26,738 nucleotides of DNA. Origin: JAQVEB01 sp028698105. GTDB taxonomy: Bacteria > Bacteroidota > Bacteroidia > Bacteroidales > Dysgonomonadaceae. Of this stretch, positions 1 through 7,256 are shown piece by piece (within the stretch, counting starts at the first letter, position 1; each line of letters starts with the position of its first letter). The notes beneath the pieces are model-generated. The model was not told the DNA's origin and searched no databases. It worked only from the letters and a program-made list of their open reading frames with translations. Where the stretch lies: NCBI GenBank assembly GCA_964293155.1, contig CAXYYA010000044.1, forward strand, positions 1 to 26,738. The letters run 5' to 3'. Position numbers and translations under genes: made by a program.

Positions 1-1
1 T

Positions 2-1120
2 ATCGTAATAAAATATGTAAGAACCGGTCATCCGAGGTGGATGCTGCTATTGTCGGTCATAGTAGCTTTGGCAATTTACAACAAATACAACGTTTTGTTT
101 CTCATTGTTGGCTTGTTTGTAGGGCTCTTGCTTACTCCTCAACGGTGGATATTTGCGAAAAAAGAGTTTTTCATCGCCTTGGGAGTTAGTCTGATTTTAT
201 TGCTACCCAATATCATTTGGCAAATTCAAAATCATTTTCCGGTCATTCATCACTTAAATGCCTTGAATGAAAAGCAACTGGTTCATATCTCTTCCTCCGA
301 TTTTTTACTCGGTCAGTTTAAATATTTGATGGGTGGAGTTATATCATTGGTGGTCTTCGTTGGTTTTTTTCTTTACAAACCCTTTAGACCATACCGATTC
401 ATTGGATGGACATTCGTTATTACCATAATGCTATACGCATTCGCGCATGCAAAAGGTTATTACGCTCTTGGTCTATACCCGGTTATATTTGCTATGGGAA
501 GTGTTTATTGGGAAAAACTGCTAAAAAAAAGAGCGGCATTTATCGTTCCGATACTTGTTGTTTTGTCCGTTATTCCTTTTCTTCTCTCGGTTAAATTTTT
601 TATGCCGATGCAATCGCCGGAGCAAATTATAAACCAAAAAGAAACCTATCAATCGATGGGATTACTCACTTGGGAAGATGGGAAAATACATTCTCTTCCA
701 CAGGATTTTGCCGATATGATCGGATGGAAGGAAATGGCCGAAAAAGCACTAAAAGCATATAATACATTGTCATTAGAAGAAAAAAGAAAGACATTGGTTC
801 TAACTGAAAATTATGGGCAAGCAGGCGCCCTCAATTTTTACAATCGAAAACAAATGCCGGAAGCTTTCGCCTTCAACACAGATTATATCTATTGGATTCC
901 ACGTCTTCCGGAAATCAGAAATATATTATGGGTTGGGCCAAACCCTACGCACGATATTTCTTCTCTTTTTAACAAAATTGAACGGATAGATACGGTTCAG
1001 AACCCATATACCAGAGAAAAAGGAACGGAAATTTATCTATTTCTGAATGCGAACGACGGATTTACAACGTTATTTTATGAAACTATAGATAAACGAAAAC
1101 ATTTTTTTGATATCTTCTGA
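2..1120 (+). CDS. GT39-family integral membrane glycosyltransferase, C-terminal part (5' truncated by window)
   Basis: The reading frame is open to the left edge, so the true start lies outside the window; the ATG at 41 is internal. The visible protein begins with hydrophobic segments, including NKYNVLFL followed by GLLLTPQRW, a short basic stretch, then a membrane segment ending LLLPNIIWQIQNHFP. This NKY...LLLTPQR...LPN-WQ pattern is familiar from dolichyl-phosphate-mannose mannosyltransferase-like (GT39/PMT, ArnT-like) proteins of Bacteroidota. These move sugars from polyprenyl-phosphate donors across the membrane. After about 200 residues of membrane segments comes a soluble periplasmic tail of about 180 residues. 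The catalytic N-terminal Asp/Glu loop is outside the window and cannot be checked. The coding region is AT-rich compared with the downstream genes. The family call is by pattern; the substrate is unknown. Confidence 0.75.
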   Translation: MVIKYVRTGHPRWMLLLSVIVALAIYNKYNVLFLIVGLFVGLLLTPQRWIFAKKEFFIALGVSLILLLPNIIWQIQNHFPVIHHLNALNEKQLVHISSSDFLLGQFKYLMGGVISLVVFVGFFLYKPFRPYRFIGWTFVITIMLYAFAHAKGYYALGLYPVIFAMGSVYWEKLLKKRAAFIVPILVVLSVIPFLLSVKFFMPMQSPEQIINQKETYQSMGLLTWEDGKIHSLPQDFADMIGWKEMAEKALKAYNTLSLEEKRKTLVLTENYGQAGALNFYNRKQMPEAFAFNTDYIYWIPRLPEIRNILWVGPNPTHDISSLFNKIERIDTVQNPYTREKGTEIYLFLNANDGFTTLFYETIDKRKHFFDIF

Positions 1121-1219
1121 TCTTCATAACTGCTAAAGAGTTTCGCAAAAAACTTTTCAGTCCCTAAAAGTGTTATAATTCAGATAAACAAGATTATTAA
1201 CATTTTAAGCAAAACCCTT

Positions 1220-1753
1220 ATGAAAAAATATGCATTTATTTTATTGCTTGCCGCACTTGCGTTAACAAGTTGCGAACAAGCTGCAAAACTTACGCAATTT
1301 GATATTCCGATCAATGAGACCATTGATATTCCCACGCTTCAGACCACATTTCCCGACGGGAAAGTGTATCCGATGACGCTCACCCCTAATATTGAATCGG
1401 AACTCACGAGCCGTGGTTTTAGTACCGATTTCCTCCAGCAAATCGTTCTAAAGAACCTGAAGATAGAACTCACTTCTCCTACCGGAGCCGATTTGAGTTT
1501 TCTGAAATCGGTGAACGTTTATATTTCGGCTACAGGACTGAGCAAAGAACTGATCGCTTCCGCCGCTACGATTCCCGATAACGTGGGTACGTCTCTTACG
1601 CTGACAACGAACAATATCAACTTAAAAGACTATTTCTTAAAAGACAAGCTTCAGTTGGAATTGAATTTTGCAACCGATAAAACCACTGCGGAAACTTATT
1701 CGGTAAAAATTGACGCCATTTTTATGGTGGATGTAAAAGTGTTGGGCTTGTAA
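1220..1753 (+). CDS. Small predicted lipoprotein of unknown function
   Basis: A 177-residue protein with a clear lipoprotein signal: Lys-Lys start, hydrophobic core, and the lipobox LTSC with the lipidated Cys at about residue 18. The mature part has no membrane segment. It reads as a mostly beta-strand soluble domain with alternating hydrophobic residues and motifs such as LTLTTNNINLKDYF. I do not recognise the family. It stands alone between the glycosyltransferase and the CDF exporter, and a strong intrinsic terminator directly downstream makes it the end of its transcription unit. No clear TAnnTTTG promoter lies in the 99 bases upstream, although ATAATTCAG at about 1175 is AT-rich. The ORF is sound; the function is not known. 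Confidence 0.8.
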   Translation: MKKYAFILLLAALALTSCEQAAKLTQFDIPINETIDIPTLQTTFPDGKVYPMTLTPNIESELTSRGFSTDFLQQIVLKNLKIELTSPTGADLSFLKSVNVYISATGLSKELIASAATIPDNVGTSLTLTTNNINLKDYFLKDKLQLELNFATDKTTAETYSVKIDAIFMVDVKVLGL

Positions 1754-1784
1754 ATAATCTTTCCAACATTCATGTAATTACCAT

Positions 1785-1807
1785 GCAGCCTTCGGGCTGC
1801 TTTTTTT
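1785..1807 (+). terminator. Intrinsic terminator after the lipoprotein gene
   Basis: A perfect 6-bp stem, GCAGCC/GGCTGC, closes a TTCG tetraloop and is followed directly by seven T residues. It lies 31 bases after the lipoprotein stop codon and before the CDF promoter, separating the two units. Confidence 0.9.
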
Positions 1808-1897
1808 GTGAACATAGAATCGTTATAAATTGACCTTTAAACCGTTTCCCCACAAAAAAGAACTGCTTTTCCAAGGCGTAAAATCATTCAATTTATG

Positions 1898-1905
1898 TAA
1901 TTTTG
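1898..1905 (+). promoter_or_regulatory. Bacteroidota -7 promoter element for the CDF gene
   Basis: TAATTTTG matches the TAnnTTTG -7 element used by the primary sigma factor of Bacteroidota. The predicted transcript start is near 1911, leaving a leader of about 20 bases before the ATG at 1933. No good -33 TTTG is present at the usual spacing. The element overlaps an in-frame TTG at 1903, which argues against that TTG as the start codon. Confidence 0.6.
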
Positions 1906-1932
1906 GGGCGTTTTTTAAAATCAATCAGCTCA

Positions 1933-2853
1933 ATGAAACAAACTTCACTGAAAAAATTCTTGTACCTTTCCATCGCAGCGGCAATAGTAACCATTTTGCT
2001 GAAGTTCTATGCGTATTATCTCACCAAATCAATGGGATTTTTCTCCGATGCACTGGAGTCGTTCGTGAACCTTATCGCAGCGGTGATCGCGCTGATCATG
2101 CTTCACATCTCGGAAAAACCTGCCGATGAAGGGCATGAATTCGGGCACACCAAAGCCGAATATTTTTCGAGTGCGATTGAAGGCGCACTCATTCTTGTAG
2201 CCGCTTTAAGCATTATCTATTCGGCCGTACCGCGATTAATGCACCCCGTACCGCTCGAAAATATCAGCATCGGGCTCTTTATCTCGCTTGGAGCATCGCT
2301 GGTAAATCTGGCCGTTGGCCAAATTCTGATCAGAAACGGGAAAAAGAGAAAATCGCTTGTACTGGAAGCCGATGGACGGCACCTGATGACCGACGTTTGG
2401 ACATCGGTGGGTGTGATTGTGGGTATTTTGATCGTTAAACTGACCGGACTGGTTATTCTCGACCCCATTATCGCCATTCTGGTGGCCTTAAACATTATTT
2501 ACACCGGTTATCAGTTGTTGAGCCGCTCGGCAAGCGGGCTGATGGACGCATCAATTCCCGAAGAAGATTTGAAAAAAATAACCGCTTACCTGCAATCGCT
2601 AAAAGAGAAAAACATTGAATATCATTCACTTATGACACGACAAGCCGGGCAACGGAAGTTTGTTTCCTTTCACATGCTGGTTCCCGGATCGTGGTCGGTG
2701 CAGGAAGGGCACAATCACGCCGATGTGATTGAAGAAACTATCGAAGATATGTTTAACGAACCCATCACGGTGACTTCGCACCTTGAACCGGTGGAAGACC
2801 CTGCGTCCTTGAACGATATTGGAATTGACCGTAAAAAAACGGATATCGGTTAA
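1933..2853 (+). CDS. Cation diffusion facilitator (CDF) family divalent metal exporter
   Basis: A 306-residue inner-membrane metal/proton antiporter. Six membrane segments lie in about residues 10-210, followed by the cytoplasmic ferredoxin-like domain of the family (about 215-300). In TM2 the metal-site positions read E42-S-F-V-N46 after SDAL, and in TM5 they read H150-L-M-T-D154. The family usually has DxxxD or HxxxD in TM2. The loop GHEFGHTKAEYFSS (about 67-80) is the typical CDF signature. The ATG at 1933 is chosen over an in-frame TTG at 1903 because that TTG lies inside the promoter element. The stop overlaps the stop of the convergent gene by a few bases. The exported metal cannot be named from sequence. 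Confidence 0.9.
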   Translation: MKQTSLKKFLYLSIAAAIVTILLKFYAYYLTKSMGFFSDALESFVNLIAAVIALIMLHISEKPADEGHEFGHTKAEYFSSAIEGALILVAALSIIYSAVPRLMHPVPLENISIGLFISLGASLVNLAVGQILIRNGKKRKSLVLEADGRHLMTDVWTSVGVIVGILIVKLTGLVILDPIIAILVALNIIYTGYQLLSRSASGLMDASIPEEDLKKITAYLQSLKEKNIEYHSLMTRQAGQRKFVSFHMLVPGSWSVQEGHNHADVIEETIEDMFNEPITVTSHLEPVEDPASLNDIGIDRKKTDIG

Positions 2854-3575
2854 TTTTTTACCAACTCGAATTTCGACAAGTAGAAATCGCCGGGCATCAA
2901 CATGCTGCGCAACATGCCATTTTCATCAGGCAATACGTAAAAAGGCGTATCGCTGAACGTATCTTTCAACACGATAAAATTATCCTCCTGCGCCCATTTT
3001 CCTTTGGAAAGCCTCAATGAGCCCAGGTTAATCGCGTACGTGCTGTCGGAGCGGTTTATGGTGAACCTGTAATCGGGATTTGAAGTTGATTTGTACGTAC
3101 CGTTTACAAAAGCACAGGCTTTTTGCGAAAAAGGCACACGCTGCTTTTCGCGGTAGTTGACCAATTCGTTGCGTTTGAGAAAATCTTTCGTGATGGAAGC
3201 CGGCGACAGCGGCTTTGCACTTTGTTTTACGAAGTAATTGTTTTGCATCCACCCGAAGCTGTTTTTCACGAACAACACCTTATCTTTCGTGCTTTCGGAA
3301 GCCGTTTCAAGCGTCATTACGTACTCGTTTGTCCGGTCTTTGAGTTGATACACGCCTTGTTTGTTCACCGAATATTTTCCGAAGGAAAACAGTTGTGACA
3401 TTACCAGATCGGGCGTATTTTTTGTACTCAGTTTAATGATGTAGGTACTATCAGGAAACAAGTCCAGATAACAATTGAAGTTTCCGTTCATCATCTTTAG
3501 ATCGTACGATTGAGCTTGTATCGAAAGAACCGAGATCAGGATTACAAGAATAGATATCGCTGTTTTTTTCATCAC
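2850..3575 (-). CDS. Secreted/periplasmic protein of unknown function
   Basis: A 241-residue protein with a Sec signal peptide: MMKKTAIS, a hydrophobic core, then SIQAQSYD with probable cleavage after AQA or AQ. No lipobox and no later membrane segment are present. The mature part appears to hold two similar beta-rich halves, each with a 'GxYxxxxxPDYxxxIxxxDSTYxIxL'-like pattern: residues around YDLKMMNGNFNCYLDLFPDSTY and around FVNGTYKSTSNPDYRFTI. This may be an internal duplication of a lipocalin-like or similar small beta domain. I do not recognise the family. The gene converges on the CDF gene with overlapping stop codons, leaving no room for a separate terminator. No TAnnTTTG element was found upstream. 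Confidence 0.75.
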   Translation of the reverse strand: MMKKTAISILVILISVLSIQAQSYDLKMMNGNFNCYLDLFPDSTYIIKLSTKNTPDLVMSQLFSFGKYSVNKQGVYQLKDRTNEYVMTLETASESTKDKVLFVKNSFGWMQNNYFVKQSAKPLSPASITKDFLKRNELVNYREKQRVPFSQKACAFVNGTYKSTSNPDYRFTINRSDSTYAINLGSLRLSKGKWAQEDNFIVLKDTFSDTPFYVLPDENGMLRSMLMPGDFYLSKFELVKN

Positions 3576-3631
3576 TTTTTTGTTTTGGTAATATTTTTCA
3601 GACTGTTTTCCGGTTAATTGGATTAATTTCG

Positions 3632-3968
3632 CTTAGTGAAGTTTAAAAAATAATTACTCATAATTAGACAACTCTCTTATTCTTATTTCAATTGGGGCTG
3701 TCTCAAAAGTAAAATGGAACGCTGACAACACTGATTTAACAGATATACACGGATTTTATTATTCTACAAATCAACACAGTATATTCTTCTTAACAGTGAA
3801 GATCCGTTTAATCTGTGTCATCCGTGTGCTTTTGAGACACGCCCATGAGAATGCATTACAGCATTGGTCTTTAGCCCAAGTTTGAGAGCTGTAAGTTCGG
3901 CTAAAGCCTTTTTTATTCACTCCTTATCCCACGGGTTGAAACCCGTGGCAATTGAAAACTTTACTAAG
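3632..3968. repeat. Composite palindromic dispersed repeat, copy 1
   Basis: Bounded by near-perfect inverted ends, CTTAGTGAAGTTT (3632-3644) and AAACTTTACTAAG (3956-3968). The left arm (3632-3694) aligns without gaps to 18788-18850; by hand count about 49 of 63 positions agree. The right part contains the inverted pair TCTTTAGCC (3868-3876) / GGCTAAAGCC (3899-3908) and the perfect hairpin CCACGGGT-TGAA-ACCCGTGG (3929-3948), both also present in copy 2 at 19047-19131. A 150-bp palindromic element sits between left arm and right part. No coding sequence is visible; this fills most of the gap between the secreted protein gene and the ATPase operon. Confidence 0.75.
3695..3844. mobile_element. 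MITE-like 150-bp element with GGGCTGTCTCAAAAG-type ends
   Basis: The ends are GGGCTGTCTCAAAAG (3695-3709) and CTTTTGAGACACGCCC (3829-3844), nearly exact inverted repeats. The imperfect complementarity continues inward (ACACTGATTTAACAGAT on the left, ATCTGTGTCATCCGTGT on the right), so the whole element could fold as one long hairpin. It encodes nothing. The ends resemble those of transposase-bearing IS elements, so trans-mobilisation by an IS elsewhere is likely, but no transposase is in this window. No clear target duplication is visible. Confidence 0.6.
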
Positions 3969-3969
3969 T

Positions 3970-4211
3970 TAACGTGAGTTCGATGCAAGAAAAGATGTTA
4001 TTATATTAAAAATAAGCTAATAAGGTTCTGTTCTACTGAGTTTTAAATTCTACTAAGGTTAATAAAAATACAAATAAGGTTATTTGTTCCATTTAAAACC
4101 TTATTTTCTCCCACAACCTTAGTACAAACATGGTTGGGCAAGGATTAAAACCTTATTACCTTATTTATTATCAGTAGATTCAACTAAGATCCTTACGTCG
4201 AACTCACGTTA
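3970..4211. mobile_element. MITE-like 242-bp AT-rich element with TAACGTGAGTTCGA ends
   Basis: Left end TAACGTGAGTTCGATG (3970-3985) and right end CGTCGAACTCACGTTA (4196-4211) are inverted repeats matching at 15 of 16 positions. The interior is very AT-rich and holds several copies of AATAAGG and its complement CCTTATT in both orientations, giving many alternative hairpins. No ORF. It abuts the right boundary of the composite repeat and lies just before the ATPase terminator. Confidence 0.6.
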
Positions 4212-4237
4212 GGTTATTTTTTTAATTCTGCTTAAAC

Positions 4238-4264
4238 AAAAAACCGCTCCCGCAGGGGAACGGC
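4238..4264 (-). terminator. Intrinsic terminator of the V-ATPase operon
   Basis: On the minus strand, GCCGTTCCC pairs with GGGAGCGGT (two G-U pairs) around a CTGC loop and is followed by six T residues. It lies about 22 bases after the K-subunit stop codon and closes the operon. Confidence 0.88.
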
Positions 4265-4286
4265 TTTGTTGTAAGTTACCACGACG

Positions 4287-4748
4287 TTATGCAACAGCGC
4301 TTCCGATAAGGAATACACCGGCAAGAGCAACAATGGCGTAAAGCTCGGGGAATACCGCCAAAATAAGCGTATTACCGAATACGTTGTGTCCTTGTCCGAT
4401 AGCAGCGATACCATTGGCGCAAACCTGTCCCTGGCGAATAGCCGAAAATAATCCGACCAAACCCATCGCCAAACCGCCTCCCAGCACAGCCATCGCCTGA
4501 ATAGCAGTGATATTGGGCGCCAAAACGGCGAAAATGTTCTGAAACATGAAATATCCGGCAAAACCGTACAACCCCTGCGTACCGGGAAGAGCCGTCAGCA
4601 CCAGAAAATTACCGAATTTGGTATCGTCTTTCTTTAACGATCCGATAGCCGCATTTCCGGCTATTGTTACCCCGTATGCGCTACCAATGCCTGAGAGAGC
4701 GATCATAATACCAACTCCCAAATAGGCAAGTAATAAATTAATGTCCAT
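4287..4748 (-). CDS. ntpK: V-type ATPase subunit K (rotor c-ring proteolipid)
   Basis: A 153-residue membrane protein with four hydrophobic helices, i.e. two fused c-type hairpins, the usual size of bacterial V-type K subunits. The first hairpin ends in LPGTQGLYGF (54-63) without a carboxylate; the second carries the ion-binding glutamate E135 in FPELYAIV. L54, T57, Q58, Q106 and E135 correspond to the five Na+ ligands L61, T64, Q65, Q110 and E139 of the E. hirae NtpK ring. The offset is a constant -7 for the first three and -4 for the last two. This favours Na+ as coupling ion (inference). It is the last gene of the operon, 37 bases after subunit I. Confidence 0.96.
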   Translation of the reverse strand: MDINLLLAYLGVGIMIALSGIGSAYGVTIAGNAAIGSLKKDDTKFGNFLVLTALPGTQGLYGFAGYFMFQNIFAVLAPNITAIQAMAVLGGGLAMGLVGLFSAIRQGQVCANGIAAIGQGHNVFGNTLILAVFPELYAIVALAGVFLIGSAVA

Positions 4749-4785
4749 AATTGTAATTGTTTTTAGTTATTTTAATTCTGTTATT

Positions 4786-6606
4786 CTATTTCTTGAACGG
4801 ATTATATTTTTTCCCTCCACCGGTGAATTCGGAGTTTTTGTAAAATTCCACGAACGTCAAACGCATGGGGTGCACGATAGCGCCCAGGGTGTTCATGAAT
4901 ATCGTTAAGGCGTGGCCAACGGCAAATATCAATACGGTAACGATAGTGCCGATAATTACATTTCCGTCGGGACTCATGCCCACGGCCAGGCTGTTAAACA
5001 CACTCGCGAGAATTCCTCCCGATAGTCCCAACGCGAAAAGCCGCACGTACGACAACACATCGCCCAACAACCCGGTTGCCATGTTATAAGCGTCCCACAA
5101 CCCCAAACCAAAGTTCAGGAAAGGATTTTTACCGGGTGAGTTGAAGAAGAAAATGAGAATGCCGGCCAGCCCCATGACAACAAGATGGGCTATACCAAAC
5201 ATCGGGAAGACGTTTTTCAACAGATAAGCTACGATAAAACTGGCCAGTAACACAAACCACCCGATGGTTGAAAGGGAATACATAAACCCGAATTGTTTTG
5301 CCCTGTTGAATACTTTAAGCGCCATGCCAAACATAATTTGTACCACGCCCAAGATCAACGAGAGCACAAACATCTGATTGTTATCAAGATACACGCCATC
5401 CTTCAGTTTTTGGAAGAACGGCAAATTGATATCGTATATCTGAAATCCGAAGAAACCTCCCGTAAGCAGGCCGCAGAAGAAGGCCGAAGCGCCCAGAATC
5501 TGCACCAGCATCAGAATTCCTCTGAGCTCTTTTCCCAAAGAATCTTTCTTCAGTATCCGCACCGTGGTTGCAACGAGGAACAGAAAAAGGCCGTAACCGA
5601 TATCGCCGAGAGCCAATCCGAAGAAAATCATGTAGAACGGCGCAAAATAAGGCGTAAGGTCTATTTCGTTGTAGGTGGGCAACATATACATCTCGGCGAT
5701 CGGTTCAAAAAGCTTGGTAAACTTGTTGTTTTTGAACTGGATGGGCACGTCGTCTTCCGGTTGCGGATCAGCCATTTCATAATATACATTCTTCGACTCC
5801 AGATAGTTGCTTATTTCCTGTTGATTCTGCTCCGGAGCCCAGCCCTGCAACAGCATGACTTTATCGTCGGCTACCTGATCGGCGCTAACAACCACGCTGG
5901 TATAATGAATGTCGAGTTCGAGTTCCTGTATGGCCGCTTTCACCGAAGGAAGGTCGGCCGCAAGCTGACGAAGCTCTTCATCTTTTGCCGTAATTTTTTC
6001 GTTGAGGTCTCCAACGAGCTGATTCAATTGCTCCAACGAGACTTCGGGTATCTTCACCGTCTCCTGATTAATTTCCCGCGCAACATTCTCGCGTTCGGTA
6101 ACGGTCAAAAAATACGTTTTCGATCCGATGGTATTGATAACTACCGCATTGTATAACTCTTCCCATTCCGGTTTATATTCTCGTGCCGGAACAACAAAGA
6201 AATCGAGGTAATGCCCGGCTTCTTTCAAGCGGGTAATGTTTTCGGGATCGAAATTACCCCACGGCATCAACGCATCACGTTCTCTTTTAGCGACTTGTAA
6301 TTGCTGAACCAACGTACTTCGCTCTTCCTGTATTTTTTCTATCATCGCGGGTAAGCCGAAGCCTTTTTGTACATCAACCGGATTTTCTTCAAGCGGATTT
6401 TTTTTGTCAATCTGTTTCTCCAGCAATTTTTTTGCGTCGGTCAGTTTTTTCCACTGTGAGTTGAAAGCATCCAGTTGAGCGCTTTGTTCTTTATTGGTTT
6501 TATTTTCAACCACATGCACCAAACCCAAGTCACGAAGATCGTGAAGGAACTGATCGTAATCTTTGTGATAGATCAGGAAAGTAAGTTTTTTCATTTTCGT
6601 TACCAT
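4786..6606 (-). CDS. ntpI: V-type ATPase subunit I (membrane stator, a-subunit)
   Basis: A 606-residue protein. The N-terminal half (about 1-315) is soluble, with long coiled-coil segments; the C-terminal half carries about seven or eight membrane helices. The first begins at FAPFYMIFFGLALGDIGYG (about 321-339), a hallmark of the family. The stator arginine expected to face the c-ring glutamate is R522 in GDVLSYVRLFALGLSGG, and the family-typical end VHPMRLTFVEFYKN is present (R582). The start ATG at 6606 overlaps the end of subunit D by 7 bases and gives the usual MVTKMKKLTF beginning; an in-frame ATG at 6594 is the alternative. It forms the ion half-channels and anchors the peripheral stalk. 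Confidence 0.96.
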   Translation of the reverse strand: MVTKMKKLTFLIYHKDYDQFLHDLRDLGLVHVVENKTNKEQSAQLDAFNSQWKKLTDAKKLLEKQIDKKNPLEENPVDVQKGFGLPAMIEKIQEERSTLVQQLQVAKRERDALMPWGNFDPENITRLKEAGHYLDFFVVPAREYKPEWEELYNAVVINTIGSKTYFLTVTERENVAREINQETVKIPEVSLEQLNQLVGDLNEKITAKDEELRQLAADLPSVKAAIQELELDIHYTSVVVSADQVADDKVMLLQGWAPEQNQQEISNYLESKNVYYEMADPQPEDDVPIQFKNNKFTKLFEPIAEMYMLPTYNEIDLTPYFAPFYMIFFGLALGDIGYGLFLFLVATTVRILKKDSLGKELRGILMLVQILGASAFFCGLLTGGFFGFQIYDINLPFFQKLKDGVYLDNNQMFVLSLILGVVQIMFGMALKVFNRAKQFGFMYSLSTIGWFVLLASFIVAYLLKNVFPMFGIAHLVVMGLAGILIFFFNSPGKNPFLNFGLGLWDAYNMATGLLGDVLSYVRLFALGLSGGILASVFNSLAVGMSPDGNVIIGTIVTVLIFAVGHALTIFMNTLGAIVHPMRLTFVEFYKNSEFTGGGKKYNPFKK

Positions 6607-7208
6607 CCTTTTTCCTCCTGCCTTTTTTCCTGTTTTGCCCGCATAATTTTTTGCGACGATTTGGAAAGGTTTTCTTCGTCTTCCAAATATCTCTTTATCT
6701 TGAGAATGGCGTCCTTGTATCCGGGTATTTGCACTTTCTCGAAGAGGTTTACTTTCTGCGTGGTTTTCTTGCGCGCATATTCCAACCGCTCCAGTTTGAG
6801 CACGTTAAAATCCCTTCGGATGCCCACCTCGGCCAGTGTTTCCACGGTGTATATCCCGTCGAGGAACCATTTGGGCTGATTGAAAACGCTGAAGCGTTTT
6901 GTCTCGAATTCCACATTTTCGAGTAACGGAATGGCCACGCCGGCGATTTTTTTTCGGGATAAGTTCACGTCTTTCACTTTCACGAGCGAAGGATCAAATT
7001 CTGTCCACATGCCGAGCATTTTTTCGTACGATTTTATCTGTTTCTCGAGTTGTTTGTCCAGTTCGTCAATTTCATTTTTGGCTTTTTTCACTTCCATGCG
7101 CAAAGCCGTTTCTTTGCTTTGCAGCGTTGGAAGCGCGCGTTCGCGCACCTTCAGTTGTTTTTCCAACTGCTGGCGCGACGTTTTATTATATTGAAATTTT
7201 ATAGCCAT
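6600..7208 (-). CDS. ntpD: V-type ATPase subunit D (central rotor shaft)
   Basis: A 202-residue protein with the N-terminal KFQYNKTSRQQLEKQL beginning and two long charged helices typical of the D shaft. These form an antiparallel coiled coil that turns inside the A3B3 head. The C-terminal end is helical and basic/glutamine-rich (QEKRQEEKGW). Length agrees with bacterial D subunits. It lies between B (48-base gap) and I (7-base overlap). In other V-ATPases the shaft is completed by subunit F, which is absent from this operon. Confidence 0.93.
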   Translation of the reverse strand: MAIKFQYNKTSRQQLEKQLKVRERALPTLQSKETALRMEVKKAKNEIDELDKQLEKQIKSYEKMLGMWTEFDPSLVKVKDVNLSRKKIAGVAIPLLENVEFETKRFSVFNQPKWFLDGIYTVETLAEVGIRRDFNVLKLERLEYARKKTTQKVNLFEKVQIPGYKDAILKIKRYLEDEENLSKSSQKIMRAKQEKRQEEKGW

Positions 7209-7256
7209 GTATCTTTAAACTTTTCGTAGCTGATCGCACACGCGAACAACGGCTTT

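Noticed and set aside
1903..1932. TTG start extending the CDF protein by 10 residues
   Set aside because: The TTG is the last part of the TAATTTTG promoter element, so it would not be in the transcript; ATG 1933 gives the normal N-terminus.
3570..4230. CRISPR array in the repeat-rich gap
   Set aside because: The repeats are inverted and of unequal length, without regular spacers; no cas genes.
5293..6156. Long plus-strand ORF (287 codons) opposite subunit I
   Set aside because: It is antisense to a fully supported ATPase subunit gene, has no recognisable domain, and its composition mirrors the opposite strand.
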